The translations under genes and the position numbers were made by a program. From the NCBI GenBank assembly GCA_030681195.1, contig JAUXXJ010000004.1:124001-188000 (forward strand): a stretch of 64,000 nt of DNA, in the 5' to 3' direction. The notes under the pieces are model-generated. The model was not told the DNA's origin. It saw only the letters and a program-made list of their open reading frames with translations, and made no database searches. Origin of the DNA: Rhodocyclaceae bacterium. Its GTDB lineage: Bacteria > Pseudomonadota > Gammaproteobacteria > Burkholderiales > Rhodocyclaceae. Shown in pieces: positions 18,312 through 27,101 of the stretch (position 1 is its first letter; each line of letters opens with the position of its first letter).

Positions 18312-19369
18312 GCGATTTACCCGTTGGCCTGACACCGCCACCCGCCGGCTACGCCGACTGGCTGGCCGATCTCAAGGGTCGCATCCACACCGCCCAGCAG
18401 CGCGCCACGCTGGCAGTCAACCGCGAACTGGTGCTGCTGTACTGGCAGATCGGGCGCGATATTCTGGCGCGGCAGGCCGAGCAAGGCTGGGGCACCAAGG
18501 TGGTCGAGCGACTGGCGCAGGACTTGCGCGCCGCCTTTCCCGACATGAAGGGGTTTTCGCCGCGCAATCTCAAGTACATGCGCGCCTTTGCCGAGGCTTG
18601 GCCGGACGAGGCAATTGTGCAAGGGGTGCTTGCACAATTGCCCTGGTATCACCAGTTGGCCTTGCTGGACAAGCTTCCCGACGCCGAAAGCCGCCGCTGG
18701 TATGCCGCCAAGGCCATCGAACACAACTGGTCGCGCAACATTCTGGTGATGCAGATCGAAACCCGCCTGCTGGAGCGCAGCGGTACGGCGGTCACCAACT
18801 TCCCCACCACGCTGCCCAGGCCGCAATCCGACCTGGCCCGCGAATCGCTGAAAGACCCCTATCGCTTCGATTTTCTCGGCCTGACCGACGAGGCGCAGGA
18901 GCGCGAGATCGAACACGGGTTGGTGAAGCATGTCACCGAGTTCCTGCTGGAACTGGGCGCGGGCTTTGCCTTCGTCGGCCGGCAGGTGCTGCTGGACGTG
19001 GGCGGCGACGAATTTTTTATCGACCTGCTGTTCTATCACCTCAAGCTGCGCTGCTATGTGGTGATCGAACTCAAGGGCGGCAAGTTCAAGCCCGAGCATC
19101 TGGGCCAGTTGGGGTTTTATCTGACAGCGGTGGATCGGCAGGTCAAAAGCGAACACGACAACCCGACCATCGGCCTCCTGCTGTGCAAGACCAAAAACAA
19201 GGTGGTGGCGGAATATGCCTTGGGCGACAAGACCCAGCCCATGGGTATCGCCGAATACAAATTGCTCGAATCCCTTCCGCCCGAACTACAGACCAGCCTG
19301 CCGAGCATCGAACAGATTGAGCGCGAACTGGCGGGCAGCGATACATCCACGGAGGACGATGCGCAATGA
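18308..19369 (+). CDS. YhcG/DUF1016 family protein with PD-(D/E)XK nuclease domain
   Basis: 353 aa. The N-terminal DUF1016_N domain (about 15-160) has VLLYWQIGRDIL, FSPRNLKYMRAFAEAWP and LPWYHQLALLDKL. The C-terminal half is a predicted nuclease, with the PD-(D/E)XK signature spread over DEFFIDLLFYHLKLRCYVVIELKGGKFKPEHLGQ (D...ExK) and the later NPTIGLLLCKTKN. All catalytic positions look intact. YhcG-type proteins are widespread in defence islands, and the nuclease assignment comes from family knowledge. A second, truncated DUF1016 gene lies at 37544-37924. Confidence 0.86.
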   Translation: MSDLPVGLTPPPAGYADWLADLKGRIHTAQQRATLAVNRELVLLYWQIGRDILARQAEQGWGTKVVERLAQDLRAAFPDMKGFSPRNLKYMRAFAEAWPDEAIVQGVLAQLPWYHQLALLDKLPDAESRRWYAAKAIEHNWSRNILVMQIETRLLERSGTAVTNFPTTLPRPQSDLARESLKDPYRFDFLGLTDEAQEREIEHGLVKHVTEFLLELGAGFAFVGRQVLLDVGGDEFFIDLLFYHLKLRCYVVIELKGGKFKPEHLGQLGFYLTAVDRQVKSEHDNPTIGLLLCKTKNKVVAEYALGDKTQPMGIAEYKLLESLPPELQTSLPSIEQIERELAGSDTSTEDDAQ

Positions 19370-20909
19370 GCAATTCGGGCAATCCCACCAATGCCTACAC
19401 CGTTCCGTCGATGTCCATCGCCACGGCGCGCACCGGCGCGGCGAGCAATATCTGCTGATCAAGTCGCCGCCGGCTTCGGGCAAGTCGCGCGCCTTGATAT
19501 TCATCGCGCTGGACAAGCTCCACAACCAGGGCTTGCGGCAGGCCATCGTGGTGGCGCCGCAGTGGAACCTGTGCAACGCGCCGGGCGTCGATGAATTGCG
19601 CGTGGCCAAGTCCAAGGTGGATGCGGTGCGCCAGTTTCTGGCCAGTGAGGACAAGGCGCTGGTCTGCACCCACGCCACCTTCCGCTTCGCGGTGGATGAA
19701 CTGGGCGTTGAGGCTTTCGACGACTGCCTGATCGCCGTCGATGAGCTCCACCACGTTTCCAGCGACCCGGACAGCAAGCTGGGCAGCCAACTGGGGGCGT
19801 TCATCGCCCGCGATAAGGTGCATCTGGTCGCCATGACTGGCTCCTACTTCCGGGGCGACAGCGTGGCGGTGCTGGCCCCGGCGGACGAGGGGTTCGACTG
19901 GATCTGGTGCGAGCATGCCCTGACCATCGGCTATCGCAGCAGCCTGACGGAGATCGTGCAGATTATTGGCCGCGCTACCCGCGATGCCGAGGGCAAGGAG
20001 CGGGCGCGCTTCACCAATCTGATCGCTGAACCTGCGGCCGAGCAAATCGCCGTGGCCGAGGCGGTGAACGACATGCTCAAGGCCATTTCCGCCAGCCTGC
20101 TGATGGAGCAGGTGCTGGCGCCGCGCTACGAATTCACGCCAAAGAACCAAGGCCCGAAAGAAGGCTTCGATTATGGCAAGGATGGCTACCAGGAGGGCGG
20201 CCACAACATCGGGGTGAACAAGGATACCGGCCAGATTCATCTGGAAATCAACGGGCTGGCGACGCCACAAAGCCCGGAGGCCACGCGCATCTGCAAGGAA
20301 GACTTGAACGAAGTCGTCACCAGTTTCCTGCAGGACAAGACTGCGCTGGAGCGCGGTTTGTTCGACCAGGAAAACACCTTGCCCGAAGAACTGACACAGT
20401 TGCGCATGGGCAAGATCGTGCGCGAGCGCTACCCGGAACTGAGCGATGCCGACCAAGAGGCTATCCGTCAACATGCCATTGCGGCCATGAACATCACCCA
20501 GCAGGCCAAGCTAGCCTTGGCACAGGTCGATATCGAGGGCGCAATGCAAGGAACGACGGCGCTACTGGATGGGGTGCGCAAGTTCGTCAATGTGCGCGAT
20601 CTGGACATCGACCTGATCGACCGCATCAATCCCTTCGACGCCGCCTATGCGGTGCTGGCGAAGGCGATGGACGAAAAATCGCTGCGTCAGGTGCAGGCCA
20701 GCATTGCCGCCAAGAAGGTGAGTATTTCGCGTGATGAAGCGGTTCAACTTGCAGACCGTGCCAGGGCATTCAAGCGGGAGCGAGGCCGCCTGCCAGACAT
20801 TAATTCTGCCGATGCCTGGGAGAAGCGGATGGCTGAAGGTGTCGCCGCATTTGCGCGTTACAAGGCAGAGGAACTGAGCGCCAAACAAAGCGGGGCAAGC
20901 AATGTCTGA
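19366..20909 (+). pseudogene. DEAD/DEAH helicase of the defence operon, frameshifted and internally deleted
   Basis: The proper start is the ATG at 19366, which overlaps the previous stop as ATGA and gives MSNSGNPTNAYTVPSMSIAT. That frame hits a stop near 19456. The homologous protein continues in another frame from GEQYLLIKSPPASGKSRAL (Walker A), so a deletion around 19430-19445 has shifted the frame. Downstream, motif II (IAVDELHHV), motif III (MTGSYFRGDS) and motif VI (QIIGRATRDAEGK) survive. The segment between PADE and GFDWIWCEHALTIGY is much too short for two RecA domains, and a further gap lies near QWNLCNAPG. It is almost certainly inactive. The C-terminal helical part to 20909 looks normal. 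Confidence 0.75.
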
Positions 20910-21768
20910 AATTGACGAAGACGAACTGCTGGCCGATCTTGGTCTTGAAGTTGTCCCGCTCAAGGTTTCCAGCCGAACACCACGCGAAGAACGCATTATC
21001 GCTGGCTTCGAAGACGTTTTACGTTTTCACCAGACCCATGGCCGCCCCCCGCAGCATGGCGAGGGGCGTGACATCTTCGAGCGCCTGTATGCGGTGCGTC
21101 TGGATCAGATTCGCAAGCTGCCGGAGGCGCAGACGCTGTTGACCTGGCTGGATGGCCCCGGCTTGTTGGCGGATGCGGCAGCAGCGTCGGCCCCGGTAGA
21201 GGTGGGCGATATGGATGAGGACGCCTTGCTGGCTGAATTGGGCATTGGCGAAAGTCTGCCCGACCCGAATGACATCACCGTGCTGCGCCATGTCCGTTCC
21301 AGTACCGAGAAGCGTGCGGCGGAAGAAATCGCCGACCGCATGCCGTGTGCGGATTTCGAGACGTTCCAGTCGCTGTTTGAGCGAGCGGAGCGGGAATTGA
21401 AATCTGGCGTGCGCAAGGCGCTGCGTTTCGGGCGGGATACGAGCATCGCCGACGGGAATTTCTTCATCGTTGGCGGGCAGCTTGCCTATGTTGCCGACGT
21501 CGGTGAAACCTTCAAGGCGCGGAACGGCGAAAGCGATGCGCGTCTGCGTGTCATCTATGCCAACGGTACGGAAAGCAACTTGCTGCGCCGCTCGTTACAG
21601 CGAGCGCTCTACAAGGACGACACTGGGCGCCGCCTGACTGATCCCGACATGGGGCCACTATTTGGCCCGCAGTTTGGTGATACGCCTGAACCTGACGACA
21701 TCGAAAGCGGGACTATCTATGTCCTGCGCAGCCTGTCTAATCATCCATTCGTTACCGAACTGGCATAA
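20902..21768 (+). pseudogene. GIY-YIG nuclease family gene, 3'-truncated
   Basis: 288 aa. It overlaps the helicase by 8 nt and begins MSEIDEDELLADLGLEV, the usual accessory protein that follows this helicase. The sequence ends ESGTIYVLRSLSNHPFVTELA and then stops: TIYVLRSLS is the first strand of the GIY-YIG domain, and the rest of the nuclease (catalytic Arg, Glu and so on) is missing. The break lies about 10 nt before the stop and 18-20 nt before the NamZ-like gene, so it marks the right edge of the decayed island. Confidence 0.72.
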
Positions 21769-21775
21769 TCACACC

Positions 21776-22996
21776 ATGACTTCCCACCACTGTCGCTTCG
21801 GTATTGAACGTCTGCTGAATGAGGTTCCGCTGCGCCAGCCGCTCGTCGGCAAACGCATCGCCCTGCTCGCCCACCCGGCCTCGACCACGCGCGACCTGAC
21901 CCACAGCCTTGATGCGCTCGCTGCGCTGCCAGAGATCAAACTCACCGCTGCCTTCGGCCCGCAGCACGGCCTGCGCGGCGACAAGCAAGACAACATGATG
22001 GAGTCGCCCGACTTCGTCGACCCGGCCCTCGGCATTCCGGTCTTCAGTCTCTACGGCGAAGTGCGCCGCCCCACCGCCGCAATGATGGACAGCTTCGATG
22101 TGCTACTGATCGACCTGCAGGATCTCGGCTGCCGCATCTACACCTTCATCACCACGCTGCGCTACCTGCTCGAAGCCGCTGCGCAGCATGGCAAGGCCGT
22201 CTGGATTCTCGACCGCCCCAACCCAGCCGGTCGCCCAATCGAGGGCCTCACCCTGCGTGAAGGCTGGGAAAGTTTTGTCGGTGCCGGCCCGCTGCCGATG
22301 CGCCACGGACTGACCATGGGCGAACTGGCGCGCTGGTTCATCGCCACGCTCAAGCTTGATGTCGACTGCCAGGTGATCCCGATGACCGGCTGGCAGCCCG
22401 AGGCCGCGCCCGGCTACGGCTGGCCGGTACTCGAACGCAGTTGGATCAACCCGAGTCCGAATGCCCCCAACCTCTCAATGGCGCGCTGCTATGCCGGCAC
22501 GGTGATGCTCGAAGGCACCACCCTCTCGGAAGGGCGCGGCACGACGCGACCGCTCGAACTGTTCGGCGCACCCGACCTCGACGCCGCCGCAATTCTCAAG
22601 GAGATGCAGCAGTTCGCACCGCAGTGGACACAGGGCTGCAAGTTGCGCCCGGTCTGGTTCGAGCCAACCTTTCACAAGCATGTCGGCCAGTTGTGTCAGG
22701 GCCTGCAGATTCACGTCGACGACCCGGCGTATTACGACCACATCGCCTTCAAGCCGTGGCGCCTGATGGCGCTCGCTTTCAAGGCCATTCGCCGGCTACA
22801 GCCCGATTACCCGCTGTGGCGCGACTTCCCCTACGAATACGAACACGACCGGCTCGCCATCGACCTGATCAATGGCAGCCCGCTGCTGCGCGAGTGGGTG
22901 GACAATCCTGCCGCCACGCCGGCCGATCTGGATGCGCTGACCTGCCCGGACGAGGCAGCCTGGGCGCAAGCCAGCGCACCGTTCAGGCTTTACTGA
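21776..22996 (+). CDS. DUF1343 / NamZ-like exo-beta-N-acetylmuramidase family protein
   Basis: 406 aa from the ATG at 21776. Upstream in-frame codons belong to the truncated GIY-YIG gene read in another frame and are rejected. DUF1343 landmarks are FGPQHGLRGDKQDNM, VFSLYGEVRRPT, LLIDLQDLGCRIYTFI, WILDRPNPAGR, MRHGLTMGELARWF and LSEGRGTTRPLELFGAP. The founding characterised member, NamZ, removes terminal MurNAc from peptidoglycan fragments, so a role in cell-wall turnover is plausible. No clear signal peptide is visible. A dispersed-repeat copy fills the spacer after its stop. Confidence 0.85.
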   Translation: MTSHHCRFGIERLLNEVPLRQPLVGKRIALLAHPASTTRDLTHSLDALAALPEIKLTAAFGPQHGLRGDKQDNMMESPDFVDPALGIPVFSLYGEVRRPTAAMMDSFDVLLIDLQDLGCRIYTFITTLRYLLEAAAQHGKAVWILDRPNPAGRPIEGLTLREGWESFVGAGPLPMRHGLTMGELARWFIATLKLDVDCQVIPMTGWQPEAAPGYGWPVLERSWINPSPNAPNLSMARCYAGTVMLEGTTLSEGRGTTRPLELFGAPDLDAAAILKEMQQFAPQWTQGCKLRPVWFEPTFHKHVGQLCQGLQIHVDDPAYYDHIAFKPWRLMALAFKAIRRLQPDYPLWRDFPYEYEHDRLAIDLINGSPLLREWVDNPAATPADLDALTCPDEAAWAQASAPFRLY

Positions 22997-23004
22997 CGCC
23001 GCCC

Positions 23005-23029
23005 TGCCGTCTTGCCAGCGCCGACTTTT
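23005..23029 (+). repeat. 25-bp dispersed repeat, copy 5 (antiporter 5' spacer)
   Basis: Two mismatches from consensus. It starts 8 nt after the NamZ-like stop and ends 2 nt before the antiporter ATG, occupying the place of a Shine-Dalgarno sequence. Confidence 0.88.
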
Positions 23030-23031
23030 TC

Positions 23032-24591
23032 ATGCTGCTCCTCGAACTGATTCTCCTGCTGATGCTCGCAGCCGTGGCGCTCGGCTGGGTGGCGCGCCAC
23101 TTCAAGTTCCCCTACCCGATCGCGCTGGTCATCGGCGGCCTTGCCCTCGGCCTGATTCCGCGCCTGCCGACCTTCCCCTTTGATCCGCAACTGATCCTCG
23201 TGCTGGTGCTGCCGCCGATTCTCTATCAGGCCGCCCTGCTCACCTCATGGCACGACTTCAAATCGAACATCCGGCCAATCGGCCTGCTGGCCATCGGTCT
23301 GGTGATTGTCACCACACTGGCCGTCGGCGCGGCCCTCAAGTGGCTGGTGCCGGACGTGCCGTGGGCGGTGGCCTTCGTCCTCGGCGCCATCGTCTCGCCG
23401 CCGGATGCCGTCGCCGCCACGGCCATCCTCTCGCGCATGAACATCCCGCGTCGCATTGTCACCATCCTCGAAGGCGAAAGTCTGGTCAACGATGCCTCGG
23501 GCCTCGTCATCTACAAGTTCGCCGTCGTCGCCGTTTTGACCGGCACCTTCTCGCTGACCCATGCCAGCCTGCAATTCGCCGCCGTGGCAGCCGGCGGCAT
23601 CCTGATCGGCATCGTGCTGGCCTACCTCTTCATCGCCATCCACAAGCGCCTCGGCGACCCCTTCATCGAAGTACTCACCTCGCTGACGATTCCCTATGTG
23701 GCCTACATCTTGGCAGAACAGGTGCATGTCTCCGGCGTCCTCGCCGTCGTCGCCGCCGGCCTGCTGCGTGGCCGCTACTCACCCGAAATCGTCTCGTCGG
23801 AAATGCGCATCCTCGCCCGCTCGGCCTGGAGCATCCTGGTCTTCATCCTCAACAGCCTGGTGTTCATCCTGATCGGCGTCGAAATGTCGAACGTCGTCGA
23901 GAAGCTCAACATGTACACGCTCGGCCACCTCGTCTTCCTCGGCCTGGTCATCAGTGCGGTGGCCATTGGTGTGCGCTTCCTCTGGGTGTATCCGGCCGCC
24001 TGGCTGCCGCGCTGGATTGCCGGCAGCCTGCGCGAGAGCGATGCCCAGCTCAGGAAACGCGAACTCGGCATCATCAGCTGGTGCGGCATGCGCGGCATCG
24101 TCTCGATTGCCGCCGCCCTCGCCCTGCCCACCCTGCTGCCCAACGGTCAGCCCTTCCCCTATCGCGATCTGGTGATCTTCCTCACCTTCTTCGTCGTCGC
24201 GCTCACGCTGGTCGGCCAGGGCCTCTCCCTGCCCGCCCTGATCCGCAAACTCAAAATTGGTTCCGACTGGGATATACACCGCGAGCAGCAGCGCGTGCGC
24301 GCCGCCATGAGTTCAGCCGCACTCGCCGCCATCGACGACATCATGGCCGCCGAAAAAGCCCCGCTCGAATGGGCCGAACGCCTGCGCACCGAGATGATGG
24401 AACGCATCGTGCTGGCCGCGCCCGATGGCATCGAAACCACGCCCCGCAGCGCCCTCGAAAACCGCCTGCGCCACGCCGCCATCAAGGCCGAACGCCAGGA
24501 ACTGATTCGGCTGTGGCGCGAGAACGAGATCAGCGACGAAGTCCTGCACCACCTCGAAGAAATCCTCGATTATCAGGAAGCGCATTTGTAA
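23032..24591 (+). CDS. Na+/H+ antiporter, CPA1 (NhaP) family
   Basis: 519-aa inner-membrane monovalent cation/proton antiporter. About 12 hydrophobic helices run from MLLLELILLLMLAAVALGWV to about residue 410. Transport-site signatures are GAIVSPPDAVAATAIL and EGESLVNDASGLVIYKF, with WCGMRGIVSIAAALALP later. A cytoplasmic helical tail of about 110 aa ends HHLEEILDYQEAHL. The ATG at 23032 is chosen because it begins helix 1; no Shine-Dalgarno is visible because the spacer is a dispersed-repeat copy. Its last 140 nt are copied at 37234-37378 and the last 40 nt at 38998-39036. Confidence 0.9.
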   Translation: MLLLELILLLMLAAVALGWVARHFKFPYPIALVIGGLALGLIPRLPTFPFDPQLILVLVLPPILYQAALLTSWHDFKSNIRPIGLLAIGLVIVTTLAVGAALKWLVPDVPWAVAFVLGAIVSPPDAVAATAILSRMNIPRRIVTILEGESLVNDASGLVIYKFAVVAVLTGTFSLTHASLQFAAVAAGGILIGIVLAYLFIAIHKRLGDPFIEVLTSLTIPYVAYILAEQVHVSGVLAVVAAGLLRGRYSPEIVSSEMRILARSAWSILVFILNSLVFILIGVEMSNVVEKLNMYTLGHLVFLGLVISAVAIGVRFLWVYPAAWLPRWIAGSLRESDAQLRKRELGIISWCGMRGIVSIAAALALPTLLPNGQPFPYRDLVIFLTFFVVALTLVGQGLSLPALIRKLKIGSDWDIHREQQRVRAAMSSAALAAIDDIMAAEKAPLEWAERLRTEMMERIVLAAPDGIETTPRSALENRLRHAAIKAERQELIRLWRENEISDEVLHHLEEILDYQEAHL

Positions 24592-24606
24592 GCAGCGGCA
24601 TTCCAA

Positions 24607-24631
24607 TGCCGTCCCGCCAGCGCCGACTTTT
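24607..24631 (+). repeat. 25-bp dispersed repeat, copy 6 (consensus)
   Basis: Matches the consensus exactly. It lies 15 nt after the antiporter stop codon, in the same orientation as the gene. Confidence 0.9.
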
Positions 24632-24765
24632 CGGTCGCACGCCCCCCTCAATTATTGATTGCGGCACGTTGCGCTACTATGACCTTCGACGGATGGTCAG
24701 ATGGCGAGGATGGGGACATAATCTCAATTTCGAATTGTGAGCGATCCCGTCGCGTGAATGCCGCC

Positions 24766-26292
24766 ATGAAACCGCCCCCCGACACTGCCATAGCGTCTGA
24801 CGTGGCAAGCCAAGCCCTGGATGCGCAGCGCCTCCTGCGTGACGTGGAGGAACTGCGTGAGAACCAGGCCCGGCTACTGGAAAGCCAACGGCAACACCGG
24901 GAAGCGCAGGCGATAGCGCATCTGGGGCATTGGCGTCTGGATTTCCGCAACGACACACTGCACTGGTCGGACGAGGTGTATCGCATCCTTGGCCTGGAGC
25001 CCCAGCAATTCGTCGCCACCTATGAAACGTTTCTCGATTATGTGCATCCGCAGGACAGGGATCGTGTCGCCACCGCCTACCGCGCATCCATCCAGCAGCG
25101 TATCCCCTACGACATCGAACACCGGGTGCTGCTCAAGGACGGTTCGTTCAAATACGTCCATGAACGGTGCGTGAACCATTACGACGACGCGGGTAACCCG
25201 TTCTGTTCCATCGGGACAATCATGGATATCACCGAACGCAGGCTGGTGAAAGACAGGTTGCGCATCTTCATGGAGTCGGTGGAGAACTCGCCTGCTGCAA
25301 TCGGGATGTCCACACCGGAAGGAAAGCACTACTATGAGAACAAGGTGTTTGACGAACTCTTCGGAACGATCGGTGAGCATCCGCCGGAAACGCTTTATGT
25401 TGACCCCGCCGTCGGGCATGAGGTTTTCAAAACTGTCATGAGGGGCGGGCATTGGACCGGCGAAGTGCAGATGTATGGCAGGGACAGGAGAAATCTGACC
25501 ATCTTCCTCCGTGCGTACGCCAGCAAAGACAGCTCTGGCCAGATAAGCGCACTGGTTGGTGTTCATACGGACATTACCGAGCAGAAACGGGCGGAGGAGG
25601 AACTGCGGGAGCGCACCGATCAGCTGCGCTCGATTTCTGCGCAACTGACCATGACGGAAGAGCGCGAGCGCCAGCTGCTGGCGCAAGAGCTGCACGACAA
25701 TCTGGGCCAGCAGCTGGCCGCCGCCAAGATCAGGCTCAGTGCCCTGAAAACCACGTCAAAGACACAGCAGGAGCGCATCGACAGCATCGTCAAGCTGATC
25801 GACGAAGCGCACCAGTCGGTACGCCAGATCACGCAGGCGTGGCACCCGCCGGTACTCAATGTGCTCGACTTTCTGCCCGCCATCGAGTGGCTGGTCGAGG
25901 ATATCCGGCGGCTTTACGAAATCGAGGCAAGTACCAGCATCAAGACATGCAAGATGCCGCTGCGCGAGGAAACGCAGGCATTTCTGTTCCGCTCCTTGCG
26001 GGAATTGTTGATCAATGTGGCCAAGCATGCCAGCGTCAAATCGGCCGACATTTCCATACGCTGTCACGAAGGACAGACGTTATGCGCAGTGCGCGACGCA
26101 GGCTGCGGCTTCGATCCGGCACCGGTCCTGCATAGCGCCCGAGGTCGCCTGTCCTACGGGCTGCGTTCGATCAACGAGCGCATCCAGACGCTGGGCGGCA
26201 CCCTGCGCATCGACAGCCAGCCTGGCAAAGGAACCACCGTGACGCTGACCCTGCCTTGCGACAAACTTACCGAGGAGTGCACGCAACCATGA
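24766..26292 (+). CDS. PAS-PAS sensor histidine kinase, NarX/UhpB type
   Basis: 508-aa kinase with no membrane helices, so probably cytoplasmic. Two PAS/PAC units (about 40-165 with LDFRNDTLHWSDEVYRILGL, and 170-295) are followed by a HisKA_3 phosphoacceptor (LLAQELHDNLGQQLAAAKIRLSAL) and a HATPase with RSLRELLINVAKHA, RDAGCGFD and YGLRSINERI. The ATG at 24766 is preferred; an ATG at 24679 and a TTG at 24655 are in frame, and none has a clear ribosome site. Its TGA overlaps the regulator's ATG as ATGA, so the pair is coupled. The signal is unknown. Confidence 0.88.
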   Translation: MKPPPDTAIASDVASQALDAQRLLRDVEELRENQARLLESQRQHREAQAIAHLGHWRLDFRNDTLHWSDEVYRILGLEPQQFVATYETFLDYVHPQDRDRVATAYRASIQQRIPYDIEHRVLLKDGSFKYVHERCVNHYDDAGNPFCSIGTIMDITERRLVKDRLRIFMESVENSPAAIGMSTPEGKHYYENKVFDELFGTIGEHPPETLYVDPAVGHEVFKTVMRGGHWTGEVQMYGRDRRNLTIFLRAYASKDSSGQISALVGVHTDITEQKRAEEELRERTDQLRSISAQLTMTEERERQLLAQELHDNLGQQLAAAKIRLSALKTTSKTQQERIDSIVKLIDEAHQSVRQITQAWHPPVLNVLDFLPAIEWLVEDIRRLYEIEASTSIKTCKMPLREETQAFLFRSLRELLINVAKHASVKSADISIRCHEGQTLCAVRDAGCGFDPAPVLHSARGRLSYGLRSINERIQTLGGTLRIDSQPGKGTTVTLTLPCDKLTEECTQP

Positions 26293-26924
26293 TCCGCATC
26301 CTGCTCGTCGATGATCACGCGATGATTCGTGAGGCGCTGCGCATGGTGCTGGAAAAGGACAGCGAGATTCACGTCGCCGAAGCCGGTGACGGTGAAACGG
26401 CTTTGCGCATGGCCGCCGAATGGCAGCCGGAAATCGTCATCATGGACGTGTCGATGCCGGGCATGTCGGGCATCGAGGCCACCCAACAACTGCTGGCCCG
26501 GAACCCGGACATCAAGGTACTGGCCTTATCGACCTACAATGAACCGGCCATCGTCCAGCAGATGCTGGAAATCGGCGCAAAAGGCTACATCAGCAAGTCG
26601 GAGGCCGGCGCCGAGCTCGTTCAGGGCATCCGGCGCATCCGGGCAGGCTTCAATTATCTGTGCCCGCTGGCAGCGGGCTTGCTGGCGGGCAGTCTGCACA
26701 AGCCCGCCGTCCTGCCGACGGAAAACACCACCTTGACGACGCGCGAACGCCAAATTGCCACACTGCTCGCCGAGGGCAAAACCGCAAAAGAGGCGGCCAA
26801 ACAGATGAACATCTCGGCCAACACAGTGGACGTGCACCGCCGCAACCTGATGCGCAAGCTCAATCTGCACAGCGGCGTCGAACTAACGCGCCACGCCATC
26901 CGCACGGGCCTGATCGCCCCCTGA
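26289..26924 (+). CDS. LuxR/NarL-family response regulator
   Basis: 211 aa from the ATG at 26289 (MIRILLVDDHAMIREALRMVL). The receiver domain has DD, phospho-Asp in IVIMDVSMPGMSG, and Lys in GYISKSEAGAEL. The C-terminal LuxR helix-turn-helix has LTTRERQIATLLAEGKTAKEAA and SANTVDVHRRNLMRKLNLHS. It is the partner of the upstream HisKA_3 kinase. Targets are not evident; the next gene begins 177 nt downstream. Confidence 0.93.
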   Translation: MIRILLVDDHAMIREALRMVLEKDSEIHVAEAGDGETALRMAAEWQPEIVIMDVSMPGMSGIEATQQLLARNPDIKVLALSTYNEPAIVQQMLEIGAKGYISKSEAGAELVQGIRRIRAGFNYLCPLAAGLLAGSLHKPAVLPTENTTLTTRERQIATLLAEGKTAKEAAKQMNISANTVDVHRRNLMRKLNLHSGVELTRHAIRTGLIAP

Positions 26925-27101
26925 ATCCGGCGGGCAGCGCCGCCGCCAGACACGCGGCAAAACTAATGGAATGACACTACGCCAATTAGGGTAACAAGGG
27001 TATTCGCATTACCTGTTTACCTGACTAATCTTTCCCCTACAGCAAGTGATGAAAATGCTGGGCGCGCCGAACACGAAGCGCATTTCACAAGGGGACGAAT
27101 C

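Noticed and set aside
16417..21768. Prophage or integrative element
   Set aside because: No integrase, transposase, capsid or att-type repeats were found around the island; tRNA-Asp at 6726 is distant and has no duplicated 3' end nearby.
22441..23031. N-terminal extension of the antiporter ORF upstream of 23032
   Set aside because: The extra 197 codons lie within the NamZ-like gene in another frame and lack membrane character; the antiporter starts at helix 1.
24607..24631. Dispersed repeat as an intrinsic terminator or REP palindrome
   Set aside because: The motif can pair only GTC with GAC and has no GC-rich stem before the T-run, so neither class fits.
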